Shown here: positions 16,983 through 25,407 of the stretch, in pieces | Numbering within the stretch: the stretch's first letter is position 1 | How the letters are laid out: each line of letters begins with the position of its first letter | Source: CAVVJA01 sp963801715 | Lineage (GTDB): Bacteria; Actinomycetota; Actinomycetes; Mycobacteriales; Jatrophihabitantaceae | Direction of reading: 5' to 3' | NCBI GenBank assembly: GCA_963801715.1 | Contig: CAWDGB010000007.1 | Span: 254,017-318,016, forward strand | DNA length: 64,000 bases | The notes under the pieces: generated by a model | What the model saw: the letters and a program-made list of their open reading frames with translations, nothing else | Told to the model about the DNA's origin: nothing | Databases searched by the model: none | Made by a program: the position numbers and the translations under genes

Positions 16983-17663
16983 GTGACCGAAGATTCCATC
17001 CGCGCGGTACGGCTGCAACAGGCGCGCTCGTATCTTCGCGACGCTGATCCCGTGCTCGCGCGGCTCATCGATGACCGGCCCGCCTTCGATCCCCAGGCGT
17101 GGATGGCCCAGCTGCCACCGATGGATCTCTACGGCGCTCTGCTGTTCCAGGTCACCGGCCAACAGCTCTCCGTCCCAGCGACCCGGCGGACGCTTGCTCG
17201 CATCGAGGCCCTTTTCGACGGCCATCTTCCCTCGCCCACTGAGCTACTGGGAGTAGATCCCGGCCAGCTCCGCGAAGCCGGGCTCTCGTGGCGGAAGATC
17301 AACACACTCCGCGACCTCGCCGAGCGGCTATCGGACGGCCGGCTGAACCAGAGCGTCTTGAGCAGTCTGCCAGACGACGAGCTCATGGCGGAGCTCACTG
17401 CAATACCGGGGATAGGTCCCTGGACTGTGCAGGGTGCTCTCATCATCGCGCTCCACCGAGAAGACGTCGTCCTGCCAGGCGATCTTGCGCTTCGTAAGGC
17501 CGTCCAGGCCGCCTATGAGCTCGACCATCTTCCTATCCAGCAGGAGGTTCTTGCCATCGCCGAGAAATGGCGCCCCTACCGCAGTCTGGCGACCAGCTAT
17601 CTGTTTTCCGCTGCCTTTGATCGGACCGAGGCACCGCCGGTCGTGCCTAAGGAGGCCGACTGA
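16983..17663 (+). CDS. DNA-3-methyladenine glycosylase II-like HhH-GPD protein
   Basis: The 226-residue protein starts at GTG 16983 behind GAAGGAG. The helix-hairpin-helix reads LTAIPGIGPWTVQGALI and the catalytic Asp sits in VVLPGDLALRKAV, as in AlkA. The N-terminal helical part (ALLFQVTGQQLSVPATRRT) forms the usual first lobe. It would excise alkylated purines by flipping them out of DNA, starting base-excision repair. It lacks the N-terminal TBP-like domain of E. coli AlkA, as do many short actinobacterial forms. It stands apart from ada/ogt genes, so no adaptive operon is visible. Confidence 0.92.
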   Translation: MTEDSIRAVRLQQARSYLRDADPVLARLIDDRPAFDPQAWMAQLPPMDLYGALLFQVTGQQLSVPATRRTLARIEALFDGHLPSPTELLGVDPGQLREAGLSWRKINTLRDLAERLSDGRLNQSVLSSLPDDELMAELTAIPGIGPWTVQGALIIALHREDVVLPGDLALRKAVQAAYELDHLPIQQEVLAIAEKWRPYRSLATSYLFSAAFDRTEAPPVVPKEAD

Positions 17664-17738
17664 GCCGAGGACGGCCCGCGAGCACCATCGGTCACCCGGT
17701 CATCCCGCAGGGTCGCCGCGGCTACCGGCAGCGCGGCG

Positions 17739-18176
17739 TTACGCCGAGGGGCTAGGCCCGGTCAGGGGCTGATTCGCGAGGCGGAGCTGCCCACGGGCCA
17801 CCAGCTTTCCCTGCTCGTTGCGCAACTCGACGAGCCACAGCTGCAACATTCGCCCCTGTTGGATCGGCGTCGCCGTCACGGTGAGTCGTCCGGAGACGTG
17901 GGGCCTGAGGAAGTCGGTCTGGTTGTTCACGCCGACCGCGAACTGGCCGTGTGCCTGGACCGCGAGCGACGCGCCGAGGCTCGCCGCCGACTCGACTGCT
18001 GTCGTGTAGAGACCGCCGTGCACGATTCCCCACGGGGTGTGGTGGTCCGCCCCCGCGTCGATGAAGCCTTCGACCCGGTTCGGCTCCAGCCTGGTGATCT
18101 GGAGGCCGGTGGCATGCAGAAAGGCAGACTCCATTGGAGGTTGGGCATCATCGAGCGAGTCGTGATCGTCGTTCAC
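17739..18176 (-). CDS. PaaI-family hotdog thioesterase
   Basis: The hotdog motif HHTPWGIVHGGLYTTAVES (the HGG variant with a downstream acidic residue on the long helix) identifies an acyl-CoA thioesterase of the PaaI/YbdB type. I chose GTG 18176, giving about 145 residues, the family norm; an ATG at 18236 would add 20 residues of no similarity. It is convergent with the AlkA-like gene. Likely role: hydrolysis of aryl- or acyl-CoA that has stalled in catabolism; the exact substrate is unknown. Confidence 0.85.
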   Translation of the reverse strand: MNDDHDSLDDAQPPMESAFLHATGLQITRLEPNRVEGFIDAGADHHTPWGIVHGGLYTTAVESAASLGASLAVQAHGQFAVGVNNQTDFLRPHVSGRLTVTATPIQQGRMLQLWLVELRNEQGKLVARGQLRLANQPLTGPSPSA

Positions 18177-18302
18177 ATCGCACCCATCGAGCGGTATACC
18201 AGTGTCGTCCGCGGCAGTGAATCGCCGGCCGAGCATCTCATGACTCGAAGCCGGTTAGCGCAGCAGTCCAGAGTGGATCTGGCAATCAGGAGGCTTGCTG
18301 TC

Positions 18303-18946
18303 TCAGAATCCTGCGGCCAGAACCCCGCAGACGTCATCCGTCGTGGCCAGGAGCGCGTCGCCGGTGAACGCGATACTGGCAATGGCCCTGTCAGCAGCGG
18401 TCGCGTCGCCAGCTCCGCACGCGTCCTGCACCACGATCGGGATGTAGCCGAGGTCGGTGGAGTGACGAACGGTCGGCTCGATGCCTACCTCAGTCGCGAC
18501 CCCGGCGATGAGGAAGGCGCGCACGCCGCAGTCACGCAGCACTATGTCCAACGGCGTGCCTTCGAACGCCGACATGGTGATCTTGTCGATGACCGCCTCG
18601 TCGGGTCGCGGCTCAAGGCCGTCGGCGAGCTGAAATCCTGCCGATCCGTGCGGAATAAGCGGACGGTCTCCGAGGCGTGCGCCTTGCGCTGCCAAATCTT
18701 GGCCTGGCGCAGCTGAAACACCCCGGCGAGTTCGGTGGGCATGAAATAGTGGCGGATGAAAACCGTACGCACGCCGCGTTTCCGCGTGACGGCCAGCAGC
18801 TTCTGGACGTTGGACAACACCCGGTCGCCATCGGGAATCTGGCCAAGGATGCCGGTCTGCATGTCATAGATGACGAAGGCCAGCGTCCGTGGATCGAGCG
18901 CGTCCTCGAGCGATTCGGGCAGATCGAGCCCGTTGAAGCGATCCAT
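18303..18946 (-). pseudogene. Isochorismatase-like hydrolase, frameshifted
   Basis: The N-terminal half is read from ATG 18946 (DRFNGLDLPESLEDALDP, then FVIYDMQTGI with the catalytic Asp) to about RQAKIWQRK. The C-terminal half continues in another frame from GDRPLIPHGSAGFQ through VIDKITMSAFEGTPLD (catalytic Lys) to GVATEVGIEPTVRHSTD. The switch falls at about 18655-18690. The nucleophilic Cys position is Gly (ATEVGIE), as in true isochorismatases. Both halves are otherwise well conserved, so the lesion is recent or a sequence error. Confidence 0.8.
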
Positions 18947-19039
18947 CGCCGCGACGTTACCTCGATGTCCAACCGGAAGGGTGAGGGCCGGGCTGGCCGT
19001 TGATGGAACGGTACCGGGCGAGGTCCGCCGTGGTATGTC

Positions 19040-19633
19040 TTACGTCTGCTGCGCAATGTCCCGGCCCACGGTCAGGGCAGCGCGCAATTGGTCCGGCATG
19101 TCATGCAAGGGGACGTCCGGCAGCGTGCATGTTGCATCCAGCACCTTGCTGAAGAAGCACCGCGCGGCAGCCGCGAGAATAATGTTGAATACGTCGGCGT
19201 CGGAGAACCCTAAGCTGCGAAGTTCGTCGATATCTTCCTGCGTGATCTTGTCGGCTTCCCGGGCGACCTTTCTCGCGAATCGGACGATCGCTGTGTCAGC
19301 GGCGTCCAGCGAATCGCCGGTGTCCTCTGCCGCGATGCTCACGACAGTGCCGGGCGGGTAGTAGCTGGTCGCGAGGATTCGTCCGTGCACCAGGCTGCAA
19401 TAGCTGGATCTGATCGCGGTCGCCGCCGCGACCGTCGCCAGTTCGTACAGTCGGGGATCCATGCCCGATGTAACCGCGTCCCTGAGCGCCAGCCATCCTC
19501 TCGCCACGTCGGGCCTGACGCTGAACGCGCGCGTGTAGTTCGCGACGTATCCGTGCTGCGCCAGGTCCTTGTCATACATCGCCTTGACCTCGCCAGTAGC
19601 TTCCTCGGGCGGGACGGTCGGAAGGTATGGCAT
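19040..19633 (-). CDS. Carboxymuconolactone decarboxylase/AhpD-fold protein
   Basis: The 197-residue protein has the all-helical CMD/AhpD fold motif ELATVAAATAIRSSYCSLVHGRIL. In peroxidase members this reads ExxxCxxC-H; here only one cysteine (SSYCSLVH) is present at the motif, so it may not cycle a disulfide like AhpD. A second Cys (AAARCFFSKV) lies further on. These proteins act as alkylhydroperoxidases, decarboxylases or unknown detoxifying enzymes. It shares direction with the pirin gene 62 bases upstream, and both fit oxidative or quinone stress. Confidence 0.85.
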   Translation of the reverse strand: MPYLPTVPPEEATGEVKAMYDKDLAQHGYVANYTRAFSVRPDVARGWLALRDAVTSGMDPRLYELATVAAATAIRSSYCSLVHGRILATSYYPPGTVVSIAAEDTGDSLDAADTAIVRFARKVAREADKITQEDIDELRSLGFSDADVFNIILAAAARCFFSKVLDATCTLPDVPLHDMPDQLRAALTVGRDIAQQT

Positions 19634-19694
19634 CGTCTTGTTCCCCTTTGCCGGTTGATGTCCAGTGGACTGTTCGCGTGCGGTCGAGGGCCGG

Positions 19695-20669
19695 TCAGCG
19701 GTGTCGGCCCCGAGGCTTGAGCCGCACGCTCGGCAGGGCCGGCGCGGGAAGCCGGTCGCCGTGATAGCCGTGAACCACGCCGAACCGGGTGTCGGCGCGT
19801 ACCCAGTGATCTCGTGCGGTGACGATGTCTTCGTGGTCGCGGCCTACGAAGTTCCACCACATGACGATGTGTTCCTCAAACGGCTCACCGCCGATGACCA
19901 AGAGGCGGGAGGTACGTTCTGCCGCGAGGGGCAGGTCGGCCCGGCCGGAACCGAGGTACAGCAGCGGACCAGGACGCAGCACCAGCCCGTCGATGTCGAC
20001 CGCACCGGTGAGGACCAGCGCCGCATATTCCCAGGCCGGTTGCAACGGCAGCCGGGTGTCCGCGGTCGCGTCCAGCACGACTTCCACGCCGACTAACGGA
20101 CTGTAGACGTCGGCCGGTGATACCGCCCCGCCGAGTTCGCCCATGATGACGGTAACGGTGACCCCGGAATCGCTGAGCACTGGCAGGTTAGGAAGATGCG
20201 CGAAGTGCGGACTGGCGTGACGGTCCCGGTCCGGCAGCGCTGTCCATAGCTGCACGCCGTGCAAAATCGGCGAGTGGGGAGCTGGACTCTCCTCGGAGTG
20301 GGCGATACCGTGCCCGGCTGTCATCAGGTTCAACTGACCACGCGTGACGAGTCGCCGACTGCCGAGGCTGTCGCGGTGCACCACTTCCCCGGAGACAAGC
20401 CAGGTAATTGTTTGCAGCCCGGTGTGGGGATGCGGGGGTACCCGCATTCCGCCTGATCCGCTGATGTCGTCGGGTCCGTAGTAGTCGAGGAAGCACCATG
20501 CTCCTACCATCCGCCGGACCGAATTGGGCAGCGTTCGAGTAACTGACATTCCCCGTGGGCCACCCAGGGGTACGGCGGCACCGAACTGCAGTTCCCGCAC
20601 GGGCTCGACGGCCACCGCCGCCCGTCCTCCGCACGGCGTCTCCTGCGGCTTCCGTTCCAGGTTGCTCAT
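19695..20669 (-). CDS. Pirin-family cupin protein
   Basis: The 324-residue bicupin has the pirin metal site RVPPHPHTGLQTITWLVSG (two His), then HRDSLGS, and AGHGIAHSEES, which together give the His3-Glu set of quercetinase-like pirins. The C-terminal half carries the second cupin and FVGRDHEDIVTARDHW. Pirins of this type degrade flavonols or modulate redox enzymes. It starts at ATG 20669 with GGAGGG upstream. Two tandem 42-bp repeats lie 80 bases upstream of the start. Confidence 0.92.
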   Translation of the reverse strand: MSNLERKPQETPCGGRAAVAVEPVRELQFGAAVPLGGPRGMSVTRTLPNSVRRMVGAWCFLDYYGPDDISGSGGMRVPPHPHTGLQTITWLVSGEVVHRDSLGSRRLVTRGQLNLMTAGHGIAHSEESPAPHSPILHGVQLWTALPDRDRHASPHFAHLPNLPVLSDSGVTVTVIMGELGGAVSPADVYSPLVGVEVVLDATADTRLPLQPAWEYAALVLTGAVDIDGLVLRPGPLLYLGSGRADLPLAAERTSRLLVIGGEPFEEHIVMWWNFVGRDHEDIVTARDHWVRADTRFGVVHGYHGDRLPAPALPSVRLKPRGRHR

Positions 20670-20748
20670 CTGCGGTCCCTCCGCCGACCTGGATAAGAAC
20701 AGCTAACCTACCCATCCTGGAGCGATCGCGGCAGGGTTTGAAAGGCGG

Positions 20749-20831
20749 CCGGCGAGTGGAGGGAAGGGATTCCGCACCGAGGTCAATCAGCCGGCGAGTG
20801 GAGGGAAGGGATTCCGCACCGAGGTCAATCA
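20749..20831. repeat. Tandem duplication, 42-bp unit, two copies
   Basis: Unit one is 20749-20790 and unit two 20791-20831; they are identical over 41 bases (starting CCGGCGAGTGGAGGGAAGGG). The unit length is a multiple of three, and on the minus strand both encode the same 14 residues, LGAESLPST in the middle. The 405-base gap between pirin and the next gene (20670-21074) shows nothing else that I can name. Confidence 0.8.
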
Positions 20832-21074
20832 CGGCCACGATGCGATCGCCGGGCCACTGATTCCCACGACCGACGGATGACAGCGGGTCGGACGAATTGC
20901 ACCTACGGAGTGGACGGGCCGGCAGTGCTCACCCCTGCCGGTAACCGGCGTCCGCAGGTGTACTACGCTGCGTGATCATCTGGGGAATGTCTCGTAACCG
21001 TTGACGCGAAAATTGATCTATTATGTCTGGACCGAGGCATCTGTTCTGGTCCTCGATAGACGCGGGCGGGCAGT

Positions 21075-22010
21075 GTGAGCGATGGAATCCAGCCAATGAG
21101 AAAGAAACTTGTGGCCGGCGCCGCGGTTGGCGGCGTCCTGCTTGGTCTGTGGGCAATGATCGCCGGTGGCAGTAAGGAGACGCTTCGCGGCAGCGTGCAG
21201 GAGCGTCATCTCAAGGCCACCGCCCTCACCTTGCCGGTCCTCTATGACGCGAAGTTGATCACTACTGTCTCCGCGCAGGTGACCTTGCATGATCAAAATC
21301 CTATCCCGGTGCTCAACCGGGTTCCAGCTCTTCGGGATTGGCGAAACCACACCTTGACGGACACCGCGGACGTGGTTGTCAATGTCGGAACAAAGCTGCG
21401 GTCCCTGCAGGTAACTCCAGATCCGCACACCGGCAAGCTCACGGTGGTGCTCCGCGGCGATCCTGACCCGAACAAGTCCGACCTGGTGCTGCAGGCGGCT
21501 ATCGATCCGGCCACCGAAAGAATCTCGAATCACGGAAACTTGGGTGATGTGTTCGTTAATACCTTCGTCGATACAGCGAAGGCCCTGGCGCAGGCGATGG
21601 GGTCGGATTTCATATCGCCGGTCGACAATACGAATTCTGTTCTTGCGAAAACCGCCCATTTGCTGATGTATGACGCAGTCATGTCTGGACCGAACAACTG
21701 TGCGAACCTGGGGATTTCGGAACTTAACCGGGAAAACAGCTCCAAGCTTGTCAGCTTCGATACATCAGACCCACCCAAGACGCTGAAGCAAGCCATTGCG
21801 CAGATCGTGTTCGATACGTATGCCTCTAAGCATCATGAGGTGTTGAGCCCGGATGATATAGACGTCCGTTTCGAACTGTCTCCGCAAGGGTTGCCGAACC
21901 CCTTCCATGACGAACTCGTCACCGCGCGAACGAGCGTGAATAGCGAACAAATCCAGCTACAGAGTCCGGACTCGTATCCGCCATGCAGTATCACGCAGGG
22001 GGTGCGGTAA
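21075..22010 (+). CDS. Membrane-anchored protein of unknown function
   Basis: The 311-residue protein has a signal-anchor near the start (KKLVAGAAVGGVLLGLWAMI) and then a single extracytoplasmic domain of about 270 residues with beta-rich repeats (TTVSAQVTLHDQNP, VTPDPHTGKLTVVLRGD) and an alpha-helical middle. The domain order vaguely recalls DUF4230 proteins, but I cannot confirm it. GTG 21075 is the longest start; ATG 21096 would begin directly at the anchor. Its codon use is less GC-rich than its neighbours. It is coupled to the following small membrane protein, four bases apart. Confidence 0.75.
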   Translation: MSDGIQPMRKKLVAGAAVGGVLLGLWAMIAGGSKETLRGSVQERHLKATALTLPVLYDAKLITTVSAQVTLHDQNPIPVLNRVPALRDWRNHTLTDTADVVVNVGTKLRSLQVTPDPHTGKLTVVLRGDPDPNKSDLVLQAAIDPATERISNHGNLGDVFVNTFVDTAKALAQAMGSDFISPVDNTNSVLAKTAHLLMYDAVMSGPNNCANLGISELNRENSSKLVSFDTSDPPKTLKQAIAQIVFDTYASKHHEVLSPDDIDVRFELSPQGLPNPFHDELVTARTSVNSEQIQLQSPDSYPPCSITQGVR

Positions 22011-22014
22011 CGCC

Positions 22015-22398
22015 ATGGCAACTAGAGAACCGTGGGAATATGCAGGCACTGTTCCCTACCGCACCTCGGAAGCACCGTGTTCCTGTGGCTGTCATACCGG
22101 CTCTACGGCGGTCAATCCCGCGTACGACCCGTCGCACTGGCCCTCCCAGCAGCACCTGGTTCCGGCTCAACAACCCACGGGCCGTACCAGGCGGCGAGTG
22201 GCTGGCACTGTTTGGGTGCGGTGCGCAAAATCGATTGGCGGCACTTTGCTCGCGGTGCTGATCGTGGCGGACGTGGGAGCTAACGTCGCGCACAATACGG
22301 GAGCTGCGGTCTCCCGGATCGTCCCCATAATGCATGATCAACCCTTCTATTTCGATCCATTGGCCCTCGTCCACGACGTCGAGAAGGTCGTTCAGTAA
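22015..22398 (+). CDS. Small single-pass membrane protein of unknown function
   Basis: A 127-residue protein whose ATG follows the previous stop by four bases; the GGGGGTG at the end of the upstream gene can act as its ribosome site. The N-terminal half is hydrophilic with a Cys-rich patch (APCSCGCHTG), a basic stretch (GRTRRRV) precedes one membrane helix (IGGTLLAVLIVADVGANVA), and about 40 residues follow. Together with the upstream anchored protein it probably forms a membrane complex. No family is recognised. Confidence 0.7.
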   Translation: MATREPWEYAGTVPYRTSEAPCSCGCHTGSTAVNPAYDPSHWPSQQHLVPAQQPTGRTRRRVAGTVWVRCAKSIGGTLLAVLIVADVGANVAHNTGAAVSRIVPIMHDQPFYFDPLALVHDVEKVVQ

Positions 22399-22755
22399 TC
22401 GCGGACCAGGACGTATCGGCGAATGCGTAGAGCAGCGACCGCCATCGAATTCGCTTCAGCGCAACCGGATCCCGCCGGCCACGACGGCGGCTGGGTCGGC
22501 GAGTTGGTCTGGGTCCTCCCGCGGGTCGTGGTGGTGGGTAGGCAACGATGTCGGCGCTGGCCGCGGCGCCGAGGAACCGGCGAGGCCAGGTGCTGGCCGC
22601 CGCCAGCGCGTCTTTCGGCGCAAGTCCGAGCTGCGCCCATTGCGCGCTTCATCCAGCCGCATCCACGCTCTCCGAGTCTTTCGGTGAAACCGTGCTCGCC
22701 CTGACCGGGCGGGGACTGCATCTTGGATGATCGTCATGTCGAAGGGACCATGGAC
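22399..22755. other. Intergenic region upstream of gcvH
   Basis: 357 bases with several open frames but no ribosome site or conserved motif that I can defend. I looked for a glycine riboswitch ahead of gcvH and saw no paired aptamer pattern. Confidence 0.4.
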
Positions 22756-23145
22756 ATGGCAGATGAGTACTACCCAGCCGACCTCCGCTATCACATCGAA
22801 CACGACTGGGCGCGGATCGACGGAGACAGAGCGACGTTCGGCATCACCTGGTTTGCGCAGGACAACCTGCAGGAGATCGTGTTCTTCGACGCGCCGAGCG
22901 TCGGCGACCGGGTGACGAAGGACCAGCCTTACTCCCAGATCGAATCCGTCAAGTCGGTCTCCGATCTGTATGCACCGATGTCGGGCGAGATCATCGAGGT
23001 CAACGGCGCACTGGCCGACACGGCCGAAGTAATCAACGACGATCCCTACGGGCAGGGCTGGCTGGTCAAGGTAAAGCTGTCAGACCAGTCCGAGGCCGAC
23101 TCCCTCCTGAGCGCCGAGGAGTACAAAGCGACGCTCAAAGCGTGA
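22756..23145 (+). CDS. gcvH: Glycine cleavage system H protein
   Basis: The H protein carries the aminomethyl group on a lipoyl arm between the P, T and L proteins. The 129-residue frame starts at ATG 22756, with GAAGGGA about 8 bases upstream; earlier in-frame starts lack spacing. The lipoylated Lys66 lies in QIESVKSVSDLYAP, the canonical ESVK(A/S)xSD context, and GEIIEVN and NDDPYGQGWLVKV complete the barrel. No gcvT or gcvP is adjacent, so it is either a scattered system member or a stand-alone H-like protein that accepts lipoate for other use. It converges on the redoxin gene. Confidence 0.95.
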   Translation: MADEYYPADLRYHIEHDWARIDGDRATFGITWFAQDNLQEIVFFDAPSVGDRVTKDQPYSQIESVKSVSDLYAPMSGEIIEVNGALADTAEVINDDPYGQGWLVKVKLSDQSEADSLLSAEEYKATLKA

Positions 23146-23149
23146 CTCG

Positions 23150-23773
23150 TCAGGTGCGTTGGGCGGCAGGCTCCTGCGCGGGTGCTTCCTGATTCGCCTG
23201 GTGGCCGACGGCGTTGTACGGGTGGAACAACGAGTGGTCGCCGGCGTCCCACGCCGCGCGGAAGCCGGGGCTAGCGAGGTCCCAGTCCGGTCGGATTTCC
23301 CGGGTTACCTCACGCAAATCGCGACGGAGGTCCTCGAATGACGGGCGGCCCCAGAACCAGTATCCGTTGTAGATGCTGTGGATCACCAGTCCGGGCTTGA
23401 GTACCAGCGTGTACGGGATCATCGGATCGTGGAACGGGTCGGTGTATTCCTGGATGTCGAGGTCCTTCTGCACCTTGCGGCCGGCGTCGGACAGGAAGGT
23501 CCACTGCGCGCCGACCGAGCTACGGAACTCGTTGATCTCGAGAATGTTGTCGGTCGAGATGGTCACGATCTGGGTGTAGGCGACGGCGACCTTCGGGTAG
23601 TTGGCGGCGAGCTCGAGGTGCTGCTGATGCTCCTTCGGGCAGAAGTGGCCGCGGGACAGGATGAGAATCATCGGGTCGATCCCCTGCAACTCGCTCAGCC
23701 GGCGCCGAGTCTTGGTGTGATCCGTCAGCGCATAGTCCGGGAAGATCCCGCCGGGGACGATGTCAGCGCGCAT
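23150..23773 (-). CDS. Peroxiredoxin/AhpC-TSA-like redoxin
   Basis: ATG 23773 behind AGAGGAAC gives 207 residues with the thioredoxin-like peroxiredoxin fold: GGIFPDYALTDHTKTRRRLSEL, then LILSRGHFCPKEHQQHLEL. The peroxidatic Cys45 is in a PxxxC-like position, though written RGHFCPKE rather than the canonical PxxxTxxC. No second cysteine is seen, so it would be of 1-Cys type. It probably reduces organic peroxides or a related oxidant. It ends 4 bases from the gcvH stop, a tight convergent pair. Confidence 0.87.
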   Translation of the reverse strand: MRADIVPGGIFPDYALTDHTKTRRRLSELQGIDPMILILSRGHFCPKEHQQHLELAANYPKVAVAYTQIVTISTDNILEINEFRSSVGAQWTFLSDAGRKVQKDLDIQEYTDPFHDPMIPYTLVLKPGLVIHSIYNGYWFWGRPSFEDLRRDLREVTREIRPDWDLASPGFRAAWDAGDHSLFHPYNAVGHQANQEAPAQEPAAQRT

Positions 23774-24061
23774 CGTTCGTTCCTCTCTCATAGATTGCCA
23801 ACCCGTTGCCAGTGTCGCGCGACCGCACCGTCGTCCACGAGGCCCTGTCTGAGCCATCGCGGAGCGCACTCTCGACAAGGCTACGACCCATGATCGCCGA
23901 CAGCCCCCTCCGTGGCGCCCAGGCCGAACAAATCGATCGCCGCGAACCCACCCAACTGCCTATATGTGGCAACGTGGGAGCTCCGTGGCAGCCGAGACAA
24001 CGAAACCGGCGTAGCCACTCGCACAAATCCGCACCTTCTGCCTGGGGCTTCTCGGCAGTGG

Positions 24062-24382
24062 CTACCGTGGCTGCGCTCCGCCGTTTCGAGACTGTGCCAC
24101 GCCAACGATTGCCTGCAGTGCTGCGACGTGCCCGCGGAACGCAGAGCGTCCAGCCGCGGTCAACCGCACCTGCACGCGACGTCGGCGCCCGTTGGTCGGC
24201 CGATCGACTTTGACATATCCGGCGTCCTCGAGGGTGGACAGCTGTTTGGACAGTGCGGAGTCGGACAGCGACAGCTGATCGCGTACGAAGGAGAATTCGA
24301 CCCAGTCTGCGGCGGCCAGCAGGGCGACGATGGACAGCCGAGTGCTGGGGTGGATGAGCTCGTCGAACTGCGCTGTCGTCAT
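24062..24382 (-). CDS. Winged-helix transcriptional regulator (HTH_34/MarR-like)
   Basis: The 106-residue protein (ATG 24382) is a minimal winged helix: DELIHPSTRLSIVALLAAAD, FVRDQLSLSDSALSKQLSTL as the recognition region and VKVDRPTNGRRRRVQVRLT as the wing. Small regulators of this type sit beside genes for multi-helix membrane proteins. Its start overlaps the stop of the upstream membrane-protein gene (ATGA), so the two are co-expressed. Twin palindromes in front of the pair are its probable operators, giving autoregulation. Confidence 0.9.
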   Translation of the reverse strand: MTTAQFDELIHPSTRLSIVALLAAADWVEFSFVRDQLSLSDSALSKQLSTLEDAGYVKVDRPTNGRRRRVQVRLTAAGRSAFRGHVAALQAIVGVAQSRNGGAQPR

Positions 24383-24855
24383 CGCCGTGTGCTGCTGCGC
24401 ACGGCTCGACGTCGGACTGCGGCCAGCATCCGGGGGCCGCCCAGCACAATGATCACAGCCACAAAGACGCTCGTGATCGTCACCGGGTGCCGGGCACCAT
24501 CCGCGGAGACCGCCAGCGCGCCGGCGACGGTTACCCCGGCAAGGATGATGAGGCCGCCGAGCACCATCGCCGGCAAATGGTGGTCGACCATCTCGGCATT
24601 GACGCTGAGCTGACGACTGCGATGCCGACCGTTGATCACGCGCGGGGCAACTGCTGAATGCACGGCGCCGAAGACGAGCGTGGCCACGGCCGTGAGCCAC
24701 GGGTAATTCAGGTCGGTTAGCCACCCCAGCACGATCCAGCCGAGCGCGAGCCCCCACCAGTACCAGTGCGGCAGCCCGATCTCGTCGATCACTCGCAGCC
24801 GACTCTTATCCACCGTGTCCAACGCTGCACGGGCTTCCAGAGGTGGAACGTCCAT
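24379..24855 (-). CDS. Multi-pass membrane protein paired with a regulator
   Basis: ATG 24855 gives 158 residues with four hydrophobic segments: WYWWGLALGWIVLGWL, WLTAVATLVFGAVHSAV, LPAMVLGGLIILAGVTV and ITSVFVAVIIVLGG. The N-terminus has a helical soluble part (PPLEARAALDTVDKSRLRVI). It matches the family of small membrane proteins encoded with HTH_34-type regulators, whose function is unknown; they may sense or export a compound. A longer frame to 24915 would run through the operator region and is rejected. Confidence 0.82.
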   Translation of the reverse strand: MDVPPLEARAALDTVDKSRLRVIDEIGLPHWYWWGLALGWIVLGWLTDLNYPWLTAVATLVFGAVHSAVAPRVINGRHRSRQLSVNAEMVDHHLPAMVLGGLIILAGVTVAGALAVSADGARHPVTITSVFVAVIIVLGGPRMLAAVRRRAVRSSTRR

Positions 24856-24866
24856 GAGACACCTTA

Positions 24867-24912
24867 ACTTTCCAAGTAGGAAAGTAGAGTAAGACTTTCC
24901 TACTGGGAAAGT
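24867..24912 (-). promoter_or_regulatory. Promoter with twin inverted-repeat operators
   Basis: ACTTTCCAAGTAGGAAAGT (24867-24885) and ACTTTCCTACTGGGAAAGT (24894-24912) are each palindromes with 7-bp arms and a 5-bp centre, and the second is the inverted copy of the first with one mismatch. On the minus strand TTGACT overlaps site two as a -35 and TACTCT lies between the sites as a -10 (18-bp spacing). Bound regulator would block the polymerase, so this is a strong candidate for autorepression by the 106-residue winged-helix protein. Confidence 0.75.
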
Positions 24913-25407
24913 CAAACTCGTTTAGAGTGGGCACAGTTTCTTCGAATCACCTCGATTGGGTGATGCCGGAGGCGTGGTCCGCGCGTGAGGCTGTGATCAT
25001 CCAAACCGGAAGGATCGACAATGCTGCGAGGACGGGGGACGAGCGGCGCGAGGAGCGACGGGGGCGAGCACCGCGCCGGGTGAGCCATCGCATCGAGCGC
25101 GAGAGTGGCTGCCAGTATCGCCACCGAGGTCTGGCCGGCGCGATTTCCACGCTGTAGCTATCGGCGACCCGGAACTATCTCTTGGTACCGTTCGCCTCAA
25201 CTCGTTTGCTTGACGACGGGCAATCCGAAGCGGTCCACTCCGGAACCGTCGTCGAGGCGGCGGGTGATCGGTAGTCCTTGGTTAGCTAGGGAGCAATCAC
25301 GGCGGCCTTTCATTGGGTCGGCCTTTGGGATGAGGATGTTGCGGAAGGACGACGGACTGCAGCCTGCAAAGAGATTGTCCGGCGCCGGCGAGGGAACAGG
25401 GGTCGAC
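24913..25407. other. Long intergenic region
   Basis: 495 bases between the twin operators and the SnoaL-like gene. Open frames exist on both strands but none has a ribosome site with a conserved product. A minus-strand reading ending GVDRFGLPVVKQTS (25197) looks protein-like but cannot be assigned. No repeats or hairpins stood out. Confidence 0.35.

Noticed and set aside
22399..22755. Possible glycine riboswitch before gcvH
   Set aside because: No tandem aptamer pattern or conserved core could be seen.
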